A stretch of 64,000 bases of DNA from Homalodisca vitripennis (Eukaryota; Arthropoda; Insecta; Hemiptera; Cicadellidae): assembly GCF_021130785.1 (NCBI RefSeq), contig NW_025778969.1, positions 1-64,000 on the forward strand. The letters are read 5' to 3'. This document shows positions 34,201 through 45,738 of the stretch, piece by piece. Position numbers and translations under genes: made by a program. How positions within the stretch are numbered: position 1 is the stretch's first letter; every line of letters starts with the position of its first letter. Under the pieces are notes generated by a model. The model did not search any database. It was not told the DNA's origin and saw only the letters and a list, made by a program, of their open reading frames with translations.

Positions 34201-36921
34201 TTGGTGACTTTTAATCTTTGAAAATCGCCTATTAGACTTTATGCAGTATTTTGAATTTTACTATACAAATTATTTATCCTCTTATTTGCTTATTTCTAAT
34301 ATTCATGACCTCACATAATAGGTAAGTTCACTTCATAACGAATAGTTTTACACGTGACCATCGTTACCATTGAAAATATCTCCTGATGAAGATTTAATAA
34401 AGTCAGCAAGTTTGAATATTTACAGAAAGTTTGTGTAGAAGTGTACTCAATAAGGCGAATAATAAGTATTAGATTTATTCACTTTTCCAAAATTTTTGAG
34501 TTTAACTAATCCAGTTTGATATTTAGTTTCCTAGGTAAGTGATTACTGATTACTGGACTAAAGTCCGGGTCTGACGCGATGGTCTGTCATCAAACATTCG
34601 GTTCTTAATCCCAGCAAATATGAGCTCTTTGAAGAAAATGACTATTTTATGGTTGGTTAAAATCATAAAATATTAACAATACATACTACAGCTAACCACC
34701 TACCAATAACTGATAATGACCTGTGAGGACTTCGTCTGTTATAAATATAGTAAAAATTTGAAACCTCAAACGCAATCTTTAACACTTTATAAAAGTAGCA
34801 ATAAAATAAACTGTCAAATGTAATATGTTTTGAAAATATTACATGTAATATTAAACATTCATAAAAATATCAATAATTAAATTTGTATCTTCCAAATATC
34901 AGTGATATTATTGCAGACTAACGGAGTTCACTGTTTTAAGTTAAGGTCAAGTCCGAAAGTTATATGTTTTAATATGGTGAAAAATTATAAATCTTCCGTA
35001 TATATTTGCGACCCTTAAAACGTAAAAAACTAATTTCTATCAATATTTATCTAGGAAAAGTATAAGCCTATCCTTAATTTTTAAAATACCTATTATTTAT
35101 CAAAGTAAATATTAGTTTCCAGCTTTGCATATTATGAGCGTACAACACCTGAAGTAATTCCCATAACGTAGCTGTGATGGAAAGGGATTCAATGTGAATG
35201 TTGAGTTGAGCTCCAGTTCACCTTCCGCTGCAGAGTGAGCGGAACTCAACACTCGCTGTCTGGATATTGTACAGATACGCAGAGGAGTTCCTCCATCCAA
35301 AATTTTGTTGTTTTGTTTTATTGTTGCAAATATTCTTGTAAAACTATCATTATAATATAAATACACGAATTTTTAATACTAGCATATCACATAGAAGCAT
35401 TATATTCGAGTACATCAAGGCGCGCAGTTCTAAGCCTACCACAGTTCAGGCACTCCTGCTCCTGAGCCTAAGGCATGGATGGACATATAAGCATGCTATC
35501 CGACAAGTTTAACAGAAAACATTAAAAGATATATTGCCCTAATAGTAAGATTTATAATCAAGGCAAATAACAATGAAATAATGAAACATTGGGATATAAA
35601 ATTGGTGAAAGTGTGGGACAACTGGTGATATAAAACTTATGATAGATATGGGAAGATGGTAAAACCTATAAACCATGATATTAAAAGCTTCCAAAAAGTT
35701 GCATGTGCTGAAGAAATCCGATCTTTGTTTTGCAAAATGTGTATTGTACTTGTCTCATCTGTAAGAAGAAAACTTGAGGTCCACTTGTGGAATAAAAACC
35801 ATCCAACACCTTCCGTATATATGTTGAGAATATGAAGTTCACAAACTCAATTCATCTATCTTCCAACGTGAAATGATTAACGAAATACCTGCTCTTACGT
35901 AGAACCGAACTCCAGTTGTAATGATGAATTCTTCTACAATGATAATCGTGATTTACACAAGAAACCGAAGTGTGGCTGAAGTCAGTGGTCACAACTAAAG
36001 ATACGATGAAACCCCGGACAGTCAACTAGCCGAGAAATCCAATCATACACGAAGGCAACTGTTACCTTGATATTGGGCAGAACCCGCAGTCACTTGCCAC
36101 AGGAGTGGACTTACTCATATATAGCTGTGTATTCGCTTATAGTGTCACTTAATAATTGCTGTTAATGTTATATTATCGTATATTTAACTGTGTTTCGTTG
36201 AAACGATAAAGTTTAATGAGTAGTTCAGTTGAAATGTTTAATTTCGTGATCCTAGCAACAATCAAGTAGAGACAGGTAAGTCTAAAAGAAACATCCAGAA
36301 AGTAGTTTAAAAAACTAGACTGGGCAGACGACAAGACCACCTATAACCACGTGGCTGCCGGCCCGACCACCGGCCAACAAAATAAAAGTGGCAGACGTCA
36401 CAAAACGACATCCAGGCAGGTAATTAAAATAAACAAAATTCAGATTTGTTGAAGAAAAGTACACCATTTAATGTTGCATAGTCCAAAGTTAGAATCTTCG
36501 ATAAAGAGTTCTCCAGTGCGTTTTTACTAAAATAATATCCACCACTACCTTGTGTGTGCACCTGAACTTGTCCGTAGACCCTATTCGCTCCCCTCACAAC
36601 TGACTTTGTATCTCTCCCGCAAATTTTATATATTTCGGCACCAGATGAAGCCAAGAAAATGCGTTTTATCGTCTAATAAAACAAATTCATTAAGTTTTAT
36701 AAATATAACTACCGCTTAGAATTCGATGGTCACTTACTAAAAAGTCCAATATTTGTGAATAATCTGAAGATGTGTTAACAGAAAGATGATTTAAGTTGTT
36801 CAGATTAATAATCAGTATCGATTGGTTATATTGATTGGTACAATTATGAAATACCATTTGGCATTATCGATACCAAAACTCCGCCTATCGCACTCTACCC
36901 AGAATCGGTTCAGTACAACCT
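31291..36921. other. AT-rich non-coding DNA left of the Polinton
   Basis: No open frame here has a recognisable motif. Open frames near 33,621-33,925 (both strands), 35,112-35,366 (minus) and 36,424-36,654 (minus) are of unknown nature and could be chance or decayed repeats. Confidence 0.5.
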
Positions 36922-37304
36922 TAGTAGAACGGGCGCCACTTTGGCCGTAACATGGGCTCTTATGGAGTTATTCTGGACCAATGAGAAAGCAGCAATGGCG
37001 GCTAGGCCACGCCCCCTGCCCCCCTCCCCTCCCCCCTCCCACACCCCCCGCCCCCTCCTAGACCCCCTGCGACGACCCCCCAGCCAATGGGAGAGCAGCA
37101 AGCCCCCCACCTTACGAGAGCGATGGCGGACGAGCGATGGCGGACGGTGTCATGGCGGATGAACAAAAATTTGTGTCTCCGGCGGCCGGTATCCGAACCC
37201 GGACCCCTACGAATGCGAGACTGTCGCGCTGACCACTGGACCACGGAGACGAGTTGTGCGTGGCGGCGCGATATGGCTGTACGTGCGGCGCGGGGCGCCC
37301 GGCG
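36922..37304. repeat. Polinton left terminal inverted repeat
   Basis: Reverse complement of 55939-56324 over about 383 bp with near identity; differences are mainly in the lengths of the C runs. It contains a C-rich tract (37010-37085) and, on the minus strand, a 76-nt tRNA-like sequence. The inner boundary is sharp at ...cggggcgcccggcg. Confidence 0.95.
37175..37250 (-). ncRNA. tRNA-like sequence inside the left TIR
   Basis: Minus strand: 7-bp perfect end pairing (GTCTCCG with CGGAGAC), an A-box-like TGGTCCAGTGG, a B-box-like GGTTCGGATACC and 76 nt in total; an A run on the plus strand (37165-37169) would give a T5 terminator just downstream. The T-arm has one mismatch and no good anticodon stem forms, so it is tRNA-like and not a certain tRNA. 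It would be transcribed outward from the element. Confidence 0.5.
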
Positions 37305-37308
37305 ATCA

Positions 37309-37428
37309 ACGAGTCCAATAATAACTACACAGATGTGCATTCCAACGGCTCTTCTCCCTCTCTCGGTGACGGATGCAGGTGCACATTCCAACGACTCCAA
37401 TAATAACTACACAGATGTGCATTCCACA
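37309..37428. repeat. Subterminal direct repeat just inside the left TIR
   Basis: The phrase tccaataataactacacag with atgtgcattcca following occurs at about 37313 and 37395. A diverged inverted relative (tgcagttgtag ... attggaatgcac) lies inside the right end near 55,630-55,660. This could be a subterminal binding-site arrangement, or a remnant of a longer ancestral TIR. Confidence 0.55.
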
Positions 37429-37565
37429 GTAACCAACATGAAACATTAAATCATATTGCGTCAGCCTGGGAGCTACGTGAGCCACGTGCAGATCATTAGT
37501 CTTCAGTCCATACCGGTGAGTCAGCTATTTATAGGTGCTCAGGTTACCGAACATTACCGGAGCGC

Positions 37566-37601
37566 TATATAAATAGAGCGGCCGACCGATGGCCAGTCAT
37601 T
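37566..37601 (+). promoter_or_regulatory. TATA-initiator promoter for polB
   Basis: TATATAAATA at 37566-37575, with an arthropod-type initiator CCAGTCATT whose A is at 37595, 29 bp downstream. A possible splice donor (gtggtaagc) lies at about 37622, so a short 5' UTR intron before the ATG at 37793 is possible. Confidence 0.6.
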
Positions 37602-37792
37602 AACCGTGCTGCTCTTCACTGTGGTAAGCCTGCTTCTTACTTGTTCACTTAACACTATTCTGTCATTGTCATTGTGTATAGCTACATTGTACCATCTCAA
37701 CGATAGCCGTTCATTTTAAACAAATTTAAAATAACATTGTCATATTTGTTTAAACATAAACCTCAACTACATTTCTCAATAAGCCATATATC

Positions 37793-40700
37793 ATGTCGGT
37801 AAATATGCTAGAGCCTGTATATTTAGTAAACACCAGTGAAACGTATGTCAAAAAGTTTAGACTTTACGGTATGAGGACAACGTTTAAATCCAACAGTCCT
37901 CCTGAAGGAATATCTGAACTGGATTGGATTAAGCGGGGGTTCGGAGAAGTTGTAGAGCAAATGAAAGCTAAAGCTTCAGATACAGATTACCTAGGTTTCA
38001 CTTTGAACAGTTTAAATTTCAAGAATAAAGATCCGGGATACGTAGCCTTTAGACCAGCTGATGAAGTTAACCTTGACGTGTTATGGAAAATCTTTGGAGG
38101 TATTGTACAGAGTAACGCTGAATCTGTCACTTCTAGTGATACGTTTCAAGTGTCTTGTACGGTTGTCAATCTGCCCGTAGGTAGAGGTAGAAATAGGCCC
38201 GGTAAATACAATAGCTTCAGCGAAGAGTGCAAAGGACGAAAAGGTATCGTAGTCATTAAGAATAGCGATAATCTGTGTCTGCCCCGAGCTATAGTGGTAG
38301 CAAAAGCCTATGCCAAAAAAGATCCTCAACTTAAAGCAATAAGGCAGGACATGGCTAAGAGACAAACATTTAGAGCACAGAAACTAATGGCAAAGGCAAG
38401 AGTTAATATTTCAGAAGAGGGGGCTGGGTATAGCTGAACTTGAAAAGTTTCAAGACCACTTGAAGAAATATAACATAACAGTATTCAGCTATAATGCAAA
38501 AGGGCGGGACGTATACTTCAGTGGTAACAATACGGAAGCCTCATACAAAATAAACTTGTTGTTTCACAAAGGTCACTTCAACGTGATAACTAATTTGACA
38601 GCAGCTTTCGCTTGCCATTTCTATTGTGAAGCTTGTCATGTGCCGTATGACCACAGAGGTGATCACCGATGTTCTAATGTCTGCTCTGCTTGTAGGCACA
38701 ATCTCACCTCCCTGCAAGCTCGAGCATTCAGGAATAACTTGCCCTGAGTGTAATCGTCACTTTAAAAACCAGCGCTGCTTTGCTGCTCACCAAGGTGATC
38801 TCTGCAAAAAACGTACAGAAGTGTCTCGACTGTGAGAAAAACATATACAAGAAAACATAGAAAAAACACAACATGAATGCGGTGAAGTATATTGTAGCAC
38901 TTGCGCAGAATTTAAACCCGCTAATCATCAATGTTACATGCGCCAAAACAAAGTACCCACTAAGAATGATAACTTTCTGTACATATTCTTTGACCTGGAG
39001 ACTCGTCAGGACGAATGTTTAGAGAACGAGCCTGACATCAAGGTTCACAAAGCTAACTTGTGCGTCTCAGAACAGTTCTGTAGCCAATGTATAAATAATA
39101 ACGAGTTTTGTGAAAACTGCCTCCAACGCAGAAAAATCTTTCAGGAAGACCCAATATCCAGTTTTATGAACTATGTAATGGAAATTCGCAAACCATACAA
39201 AGACGTGTGCGTCATAGCTCATAACGGACAAGGATTCGACTTCCAATTCATCTTGAGATATATTCTGGAAGAGACCAAATTCACACCGGAAGTCATTACT
39301 CGTGGGACAAAAGTAATTTTGCTGGAGTTTGACAACGTACGTTTCATTGACTCTCTCAACTACTTTCCCATGTCACTGTCCGCTCTTCCTAAAGCCTTTG
39401 ATCTTGGTCCCGAAATGAAGAAAGGCTACTTCCCTCATCTGTTCAACACGATCGCAAACCAAAACTACGTGGGACCGATACCAGCAAAAGTATTCTATTG
39501 CCCAGAGTCAATGTTTGAAAAGAACTACAAAGACTTCGAGAAATGGCACAATGAACAGGTATGCAATAACTATGTGTTTGACTTTCAGAAGGAATTGATA
39601 GAATATTGCATCTCTGACGTTGACATACTGGCAAAGGCGTGTATTAAATTTAGATCCCTATTTTTAGCCGAATGCAATGTCGACCCGTTTCTGGAAGCTG
39701 TCACCATAGCTAGCGCATGTAACCTAGCGTTTAGACGTAATTTCTTAAAGCCTGAAACAATCGGAATATTGCCAAAGAAAGGATACAGATTAGTGGACAA
39801 TCATTCTGGCATTTCTTTACAATGGTTGACGTGGGAAGAAGAGCGGCGAGGTGTTAGAATACAGCACGCAGGAAGAGAGCGAGAGGTCAACATTGAGGGA
39901 ATGAAGGTGGATGGATTTGATGGAGACAGAATATATGAATTTCAAGGTTGTTACTATCACGGATGTCCAAAGTGTTTCCCGTACAAAAGAGGTGAACCGT
40001 TGAAAGAAGATCCTTCTGACACCCTCGAACTCAGATACGAGAGGACAAGAGCCAAAATCGAGAAGCTGTCACGTACACCTTATGAGGTGGTAGAGATGTG
40101 GCAGTGTGACTTTAATAAACTAAAATCAGAAAAGGAGCTAACATATTTGGAAAACCATCCCGTGTTGAACACCTTACCGCTCAATCCACGAGACGCATTT
40201 TTCGGAGGAAGAACCGGAAATGCCATGACGTATTACAAGTGTACGGAAGATGAGACAATACAGTATGTGGACGTATGCTCCCTATATCCCTACGTTTGTA
40301 AACACGGTAAATATCCGATATCCCATCCTACCATCTATATTGGTGACAAAGAGTGCAGAGAGAGGGGAATGCAGGTTGAGGGCTTGCTAAAGTGCAAAAT
40401 GCTACCTCCAAAAGATCTTTATCATCCAGTGCTTCCAGCTAGAATGAATGACAAATTAATGTTTGTACTGTGCAATGTCTGTGGCGAAGAGCTCAACAAC
40501 GATGACTGTCAACACAGTGACGAGGGAAAGGGCGTTGATTGGCACATGGACGATGGATGAAGTACGGAAGGCAGTTGAAAAAGGCTATAGAGTTGTTGAA
40601 ATGTACGAGCTGTGGGAGTACAACGTAGCCACTTTCGAAACGGGCGGATTGTTTACAGACTTTATCGACAAATTTCTAAAGATAAAACAAGAGGCGTCAG

Positions 40701-41592
40701 GCTATCCATCATGGTGTCAGACAGACGAAGAAAAGGAAAAATATGTGCAGGATTATTACGACCACGAGGGAGTAAAGCTTGATCCGTCAAAGATAGAGAA
40801 AAACGAAGGCCTCCGCTCTCTAGCAAAGTTAATGCTTAACTCGTTCTGGGGTAAGTTTGGGCAGAGAGAAAACCAGACAAAAACGCTCATCACCAGAGAC
40901 CCTGAGGAACTGTTTAAGCTGTGTATGGATTCTAGCGTTGCCGTAAACAGAATACAGGAAATCAACGATGACGTTGTCCTGGTAAGCTGGCAACATTTAG
41001 AAGAAGTGGGCGAGTCATTAGCCACTGTAAACGTTGTCCTAGCTGCCTACACTACAAGTCAAGCCCGTTTAAAGCTTTATGATCATCTGGAGGCACTGGG
41101 TAAACAAGTATTGTACTACGATACAGACAGTGTTGTGTACGTATACAAAAATGGCTTGTACAGAGTAAATACCGGCGACTACCTAGGGCAGATGACAGAC
41201 GAGCTGGCTAAAGACTACGGTCCCGGATCTCATATTGTAGAATTTGTTTCCGGTGGTCCAAAGACGTATGCTTATCGCGTTTTTTTTTTCCACAAACAAA
41301 AACGATTTTGTATCTGTCTGCAAAATCAAGGGTCTCACTCTTAACCTAAAAAACTTCAAAAAATCTAAATTTTGAAAAACTTAAAGAAATGGTTCTTAGT
41401 GAAACCTGGGTAACACTCGATATTGAAGAAAACAGAATTAGGAGAACAAAGTCCAGGCAAATAGTTACTGTCAAAGAGACAAAGGTTTTCAAAATTACAG
41501 GTCCAAAACGCAGACGCGAAGGTGAGTATGGAACCCTGCCTTATGGTTATTGTAAAATGTCAAAAAACCAGTTAGATGGTACCTTATGCTGA
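37793..41592 (+). pseudogene. Protein-primed DNA polymerase B (pPolB), frameshifted
   Basis: Replicates the linear element by protein priming. The ATG at 37793 begins a 214-codon N-terminal part (IVVIKNSDNLCLPRAIVVA). It continues through Cys/His clusters at 38,600-38,930 (CEACHVPYDHRGDHRC, CPECNRHF) to the exonuclease: FFDLETRQD (Exo I), AHNGQGFDF (Exo II) and YCISDVDIL (Exo III). Polymerase motifs follow: DVCSLYPYV (A), LMLNSFWGKFGQ (B), YYDTDSVVYV (C) and GGPKTYAYRV. The C-terminus ends at 41592 after YGTLPYGY. Frame changes lie near 38417 (G run), 38730, 38810, 38860, 40527, 41280-41289 (T10) and 41365. All catalytic motifs are preserved; the frame is not. Confidence 0.93.
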
Positions 41593-42612
41593 CAATACAG
41601 AATTATGTTAACAAGTAATGAGTCTATTGTCACAGTCGAATTGAGTTTGGAGCGAAAATGAGAAAATAATGAATAAATTTACCTCTGTACTGTATTCCCT
41701 TTAGTCGTACTCCATCCACCATCACCACGACACCGGAAATATTCTGGTTCTTCATCTTCCTCACCCGAATATCCTGATTGCGAATTCCGCAAAAAACTAC
41801 TAATCACTAGCACTGGAGACCACGGATGACGCAGAGGATGATCGTGATAGTGGTATTATTAAAAACGTATCAACGAGAAACGAGTATAGGTGATACGCAC
41901 CAAGAATAATTGGTAGCACTCTGCACGGAGCCGAACTCAGTACTGAGAGCGGGATACGTGGCAGAACGGCGCCTCTACTAGCACATGTGGTCAACACATG
42001 TTGTGACGCACTTCCTGCGCTGTTGTATTCGCGGTTCCAGAGCCGGGGTGACGAGGAGGTTGGTCTAAAACACCGTAGAAACAAACTTTTCCTTCGGTCG
42101 TTACGAGGTGTGACCATGTAAGGTGCGAGGACTCACGCATGTAGATGGGTTGAAACCTTCACTGGACGGGCACCTCTAGCGTCCACCACCCTGTTAAAGC
42201 GCTCGGAAACCCGTGTTTACGTCAGCAGGTGTATAATGATATGAAGTATGCAATAAGGCTAATTTCAGCCACTAATCCGATTTATGCCTCTGCAGACTCT
42301 AGATTATATAAACTCTTTCCACAATCCTACCACCACTACTAAAGGGAATATAGTATCATACTCTCGGTCTTTATCGCTGCTCGAGAGAATACCCTTGTTC
42401 AACGGACAAGGAAGGGAGGTGGGAACTCGTTGTCCCATCACAGCATACAGCGTTGGTTGGGGCTGTATGGGTATTCCCGGTCGGCGTGTTGACAGTCGAT
42501 CAGAGTGTTGACAACCATCGGTAATGCCAGGGGGATAACGGAGGCATGAACTAGCGTCTTTTGGAGCATGCCACGGTCTACAGCGGTGGAGGGGCTGTAG
42601 AATTTAGGGGGT
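41593..42612. other. Gap between polB and integrase
   Basis: Starts with an AATAAA-bearing stretch (gaataaatttacc near 41670) that may end the polB transcript. A minus-strand open frame (41800-42117) and short plus-strand frames have no recognisable motif. A decayed or unknown gene cannot be excluded, because indels are frequent in this element. Confidence 0.5.
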
Positions 42613-42645
42613 TAAATATAAAAGATTACTTAGATATTCATCATT
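42613..42645 (+). promoter_or_regulatory. Putative promoter of the integrase gene
   Basis: TAAATATAAAAG at 42613-42624 and an initiator-like TTCATCATT about 26 bp downstream, directly before the ATG at 42652. Spacing fits a TATA-initiator pair, but the initiator is weak. Confidence 0.45.
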
Positions 42646-42651
42646 TGCGTA

Positions 42652-43545
42652 ATGGACAAGCGTCAAGCAATAGCTAACGAGCTACACAGACCGGCTCGTC
42701 GCAATTTCAAGAGGCGTGGCGTCACCTTGAAAGGTAAAGACGATTTGTACCAAGCGGATCTTGTAGAGATGCTACCGTACGCTGGTGAAAACAAAGGTAT
42801 GAAATACATACTTACGATGATAAATTGCTTAACAAAGTTTGCTTTTGCTGTACCGCTAAAGAGTAAAAACCGGATTAGAGGTAGCGAGAGCGTTAGAACC
42901 AATTTTGAAGAAGCATAAGATGAAGAACTTTCAGACCGATCAGGGTAAAGAATGGTTCAACATTCATGTTAACAAACTGATGACGGCGTACGAAATAAAT
43001 CACTATAACGCTAAAAGAAAAAAATGTGGAAACTGTTTACTGCTAGAGGTAATTACGAGTGGCTCTCCATGTTACCGAGAATAGTTAAGGAGTACAACGC
43101 GTCCGTTCACAGGAGCATCGGTATGAAACCGAAGGATGTGAGGGAAAAACACGTAAAGCTTATTCTGACGAGTATCGAAAAAATCGAGAAGAAATAAAGG
43201 GAAAAAACAGATCGAGTCAAAGTTCAACGTGAACGATAAAGTAAGAATTAGCAAGTACAAAGCGTGTGTTTTTAAAAAAGGTTACATGCCGAACTGGACG
43301 AATGAAAATATTCACAGTGTTCGCCGTGAAAACCGAGCAATCCAAAGACATACATTCTGATGGACTCTAGCGGGACTGTGTTAAAAGGTGGTTTTTTACA
43401 AAGAGGAAACTAGCCAAAGCAAAAACTGGTGACGTTTATCTAATTGAAAAAGTATTAAAAAGAAAAAAAAGATAAAGTACTTGTTAGATGGACAGGTTTC
43501 GATAAAACAAGTGATACGTGGATAGACAAGAAGCATATTATCTGA
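42652..43545 (+). pseudogene. Polinton integrase (rve fold plus chromodomain), catalytic Glu region missing
   Basis: ATG at 42652. The N-terminus (LHRPARRNFKRR) leads into YQADLVEM with the first catalytic Asp; FQTDQGKEW carries the second. The segment that should contain the third residue (Glu, a V-E-R-F-type motif) is absent: HYNAKR runs in frame straight into KKMWKLFTARGNYEWL, about 15 codons short. The rest is typical (EYNASVHRSIGMKPKDV). A C-terminal chromodomain-like segment (VLVRWTGFDKTSDTWI) ends at the stop 43543-43545. Frame changes occur near 42870, 43190, 43320 and 43400. Role: integration of the element; this copy should lack activity. Confidence 0.88.
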
Positions 43546-43597
43546 GGACTTAATGTTCCGTCCAAGAGAGAGAGAGAGAGCGACTGCTGGTGCAAGC

Positions 43598-43634
43598 TAT
43601 ATTTAAACATAGATATTTACGATGCGCAGTCAGT
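43598..43634 (+). promoter_or_regulatory. TATA-initiator promoter before the ATPase cluster
   Basis: TATATTTAAA at 43598-43607 with GCAGTCAGT starting about 30 bp downstream, a good arthropod initiator. It lies between the integrase stop and the ATPase and could drive the tightly packed morphogenesis cluster. Confidence 0.6.
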
Positions 43635-43699
43635 AACAGCTGGAATGCGTGTCGTGAAGCAGTCTCTGGAGCTACCCGTGTCTAAATTTTGACCGGTAT

Positions 43700-44339
43700 G
43701 TGGGTGGAGGGGGAGATTTGGAAAAAAGCAAGCACGGTCTTCTCCTACCAAACTCTATACGCTGTATTATTGCAGGGCCTTCTAATTGCGGTAAAACCAA
43801 CGTGCTGTTCAACCTCTTGTTTGATCCAAACGGCCTTGTTTACGAGAACGTGTACGTTTTTTCTAAATCACTTTATCAACCCAAATACCAATTTCTTGCA
43901 AAGGTATTGCCTAAAGAGATTGGTTACTTTCCTTCAGATGACAATAACACCGTTATAAGTCCTAGCGAAGCCAAACCGCATTCCATTATGGTTTTCGACG
44001 ACATAGCGTGTGAAAAGCATGACAACATCCGCGCTTATTTCACTATGGGCCGTCACAACAATATCGATGTTTTCTATCTTGGCCAAACGTACAGCAGGAT
44101 TCCCCAAACAACTGATACGAGACAATGCAAATTTTTTAATACTCTTTAAACAGGATGACATGAATCTTAAACACGTGTACGCTGATCACATCAATACAGA
44201 CATGCCGTATGACTCTTTGAAAAAACTATGCACTCTAGCGTGGAATGACAAGCATGGATTTCTTGTCATAGACAAGGATCGCGACCTTTATAAGGGCAGA
44301 TACCGCGTTGGGGTTGACACTTTCCTTGAGTCACTATGA
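43700..44339 (+). pseudogene. FtsK/HerA-type genome-packaging ATPase, frameshifted
   Basis: Pumps DNA into the capsid. Walker A is AGPSNCGKTN, Walker B is IMVFDDIA, followed by MGRHNNIDVFYLGQTYSRIP, the sensor-like region of the A32-like family. The reading frame changes near 44105, then runs through DNANFLILFKQDD and DKDRDLYKGRYR to the stop at 44337-44339. The N-terminus is uncertain: an ATG at 43698 is one frame off and the in-frame codon at 43700 is GTG, so an indel near the start is likely. It overlaps the next gene by ATGA. Confidence 0.9.
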
Positions 44340-45520
44340 GTACGCGGATCTATTACTACAACGACGTTAGAAGGTATGCAGATGCCGGTTGCGGTGGTAT
44401 CAAGAGACTTACAAAGGTAAGCTCTAATCTTTGCACGTGGTATTACGCAGATAAGAAAAGGTTTTGCGGTAACTATTGCAGTAGACGTGGTGCACACGGT
44501 CATGCGTATAATAGACTTTGTTGGCGTCATAGAAGACCAGGTTGCTACAGCAGGAGCTTACCGCCAATAGTGCTGTTGATGATTTCATCTAGCCAGCGTA
44601 TATACAACAGAGATAGGTGGATAGCGTTTATAGCCGAGTGTCAGGAGAAGAATGTACCTATTGAATTGGTAATTTACCATGAGGACATGCTAAACGGTAC
44701 GGTGCGTGAACCCATGAACCTACTGTCTCGGTTTAGACCGTTCCCCGACCTCTTTGGCAAGCCGATATTGAAACTCAGTAACAGTCACGGTAGTTTGAAC
44801 TTTACTCAGATATACTTAAGGATGTTGAAGTATGCTTGTGATATACCTTATGCCACTAAGTGTATAGTGTTGACTGAGCGCAGTATACCAGTTAGATCCC
44901 CCGTTACACTCTATAGACGTGCACTGCGGTCGCGGTGTTACTTAAACATAAGTTACAATGTAAGTTACGGCCCAATGCCTAGTAGTGTAATGGGAAGGCG
45001 GGGTAAACCGTTTGCTGCAGTGAACAACATATGTCAAGGACTGTACACAGCAGACTTCTTGAAAATTGCATTACCCACAGTACCACTGCAGTGCGAAAAA
45101 TTCGGCATCTCTTTGGTAACGAAAACCGGTGAGTATAAAATAACGCAACCAAACCTGTTTAGAAGCTGGCATGAATTTACCGGCGCAAACTCGGATGAGT
45201 TTCTTCTTCTAAACTCATATCTGTTGCACAACACTAACGTTGATCGACCTATTCAACGTTTGAAGGAATATATGGACAGAACAGTGTCAAACGATCAGTA
45301 TACGGTCGCTGAGATCCCTCAGTGGCGGCACGGTATTAAAAGAACATTTATTTTTAGAGATATGACGCTACGAGAACGCATACCCAGATTCAATCCTGAG
45401 ACAGACAGATATTACTACGGCCTACCATTGACCTCTGGTGTTTCACTTAAAGAAGTGATTCGTTACATTAGAAAACACAAGAAGCGGGCATTGTTTTTTA
45501 GACAAGTAGAACTGCCATGA
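44336..45520 (+). CDS. Glycosyltransferase-like Polinton protein (Core-2/I-branching-like)
   Basis: Intact 394-codon frame whose ATG overlaps the ATPase stop (ATGA) and whose own stop overlaps the next ATG in the same way. The N-terminal 80 residues are Cys/Arg/Tyr-rich. The centre (IVLLMISSSQRIY, ELVIYHEDMLNG, SRFRPFPDLFGKP, GSLNFTQIYLRMLKYA, CIVLTERSIPVRSP) follows the order of blocks seen in Core-2/I-branching (GT14) enzymes, where a long helix precedes a Leu-Ser-Glu-Ser-like block. The C-terminus is basic (RKHKKRALFFRQVEL). No signal peptide is evident, so a virion or cytosolic role is as likely as Golgi-type glycosylation. The family link is inferred from motif order only. Confidence 0.55.
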   Translation: MSTRIYYYNDVRRYADAGCGGIKRLTKVSSNLCTWYYADKKRFCGNYCSRRGAHGHAYNRLCWRHRRPGCYSRSLPPIVLLMISSSQRIYNRDRWIAFIAECQEKNVPIELVIYHEDMLNGTVREPMNLLSRFRPFPDLFGKPILKLSNSHGSLNFTQIYLRMLKYACDIPYATKCIVLTERSIPVRSPVTLYRRALRSRCYLNISYNVSYGPMPSSVMGRRGKPFAAVNNICQGLYTADFLKIALPTVPLQCEKFGISLVTKTGEYKITQPNLFRSWHEFTGANSDEFLLLNSYLLHNTNVDRPIQRLKEYMDRTVSNDQYTVAEIPQWRHGIKRTFIFRDMTLRERIPRFNPETDRYYYGLPLTSGVSLKEVIRYIRKHKKRALFFRQVELP

Positions 45521-45738
45521 AGAGGGTAAGGTTTGACGATAGAGTGGAGGTAAGGCTAGTTTCGCGGTATGACGAGTGCAGATTATTCGATACTTCATCA
45601 TTTTTCGAACAGATGAGGAAATCCTATATAAATAAACAGATAGCAGGCTGTGGGTTCAGTGTCAATCATGACGCGAAACAAGAAGCAGCTTATGACGGAG
45701 ATATCAAAATTAAAGAAAGCTATAAAACAAAAGTATAA
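45517..45738 (+). CDS. Small unknown Polinton protein, 73 aa
   Basis: ATG overlaps the preceding stop by ATGA. The product has KRVRFDDRVEVRLVSRYDEC at its start, a mixed-charge sequence and no recognisable domain or membrane segment. It overlaps the start of the next gene (ATG at 45668) in another frame. Its position inside the packed cluster is the best support that it is real. Confidence 0.55.
   Translation: MKRVRFDDRVEVRLVSRYDECRLFDTSSFFEQMRKSYINKQIAGCGFSVNHDAKQEAAYDGDIKIKESYKTKV

Noticed and set aside
36424..36654. Minus-strand 76-codon frame (IYKICGRDTKSVVRG)
   Set aside because: Composition looks protein-like but I could not assign a family, and the flanks give no gene structure.
36910..37400. 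Gly/Arg- and Pro-rich frames in the TIRs
   Set aside because: They arise from the G/C runs and appear in both TIRs as mirror images; no evidence for a protein.
41800..42117. Minus-strand 105-codon frame between polB and integrase
   Set aside because: No motif, and all recognised genes are on the other strand; kept only as an unexplained gap.
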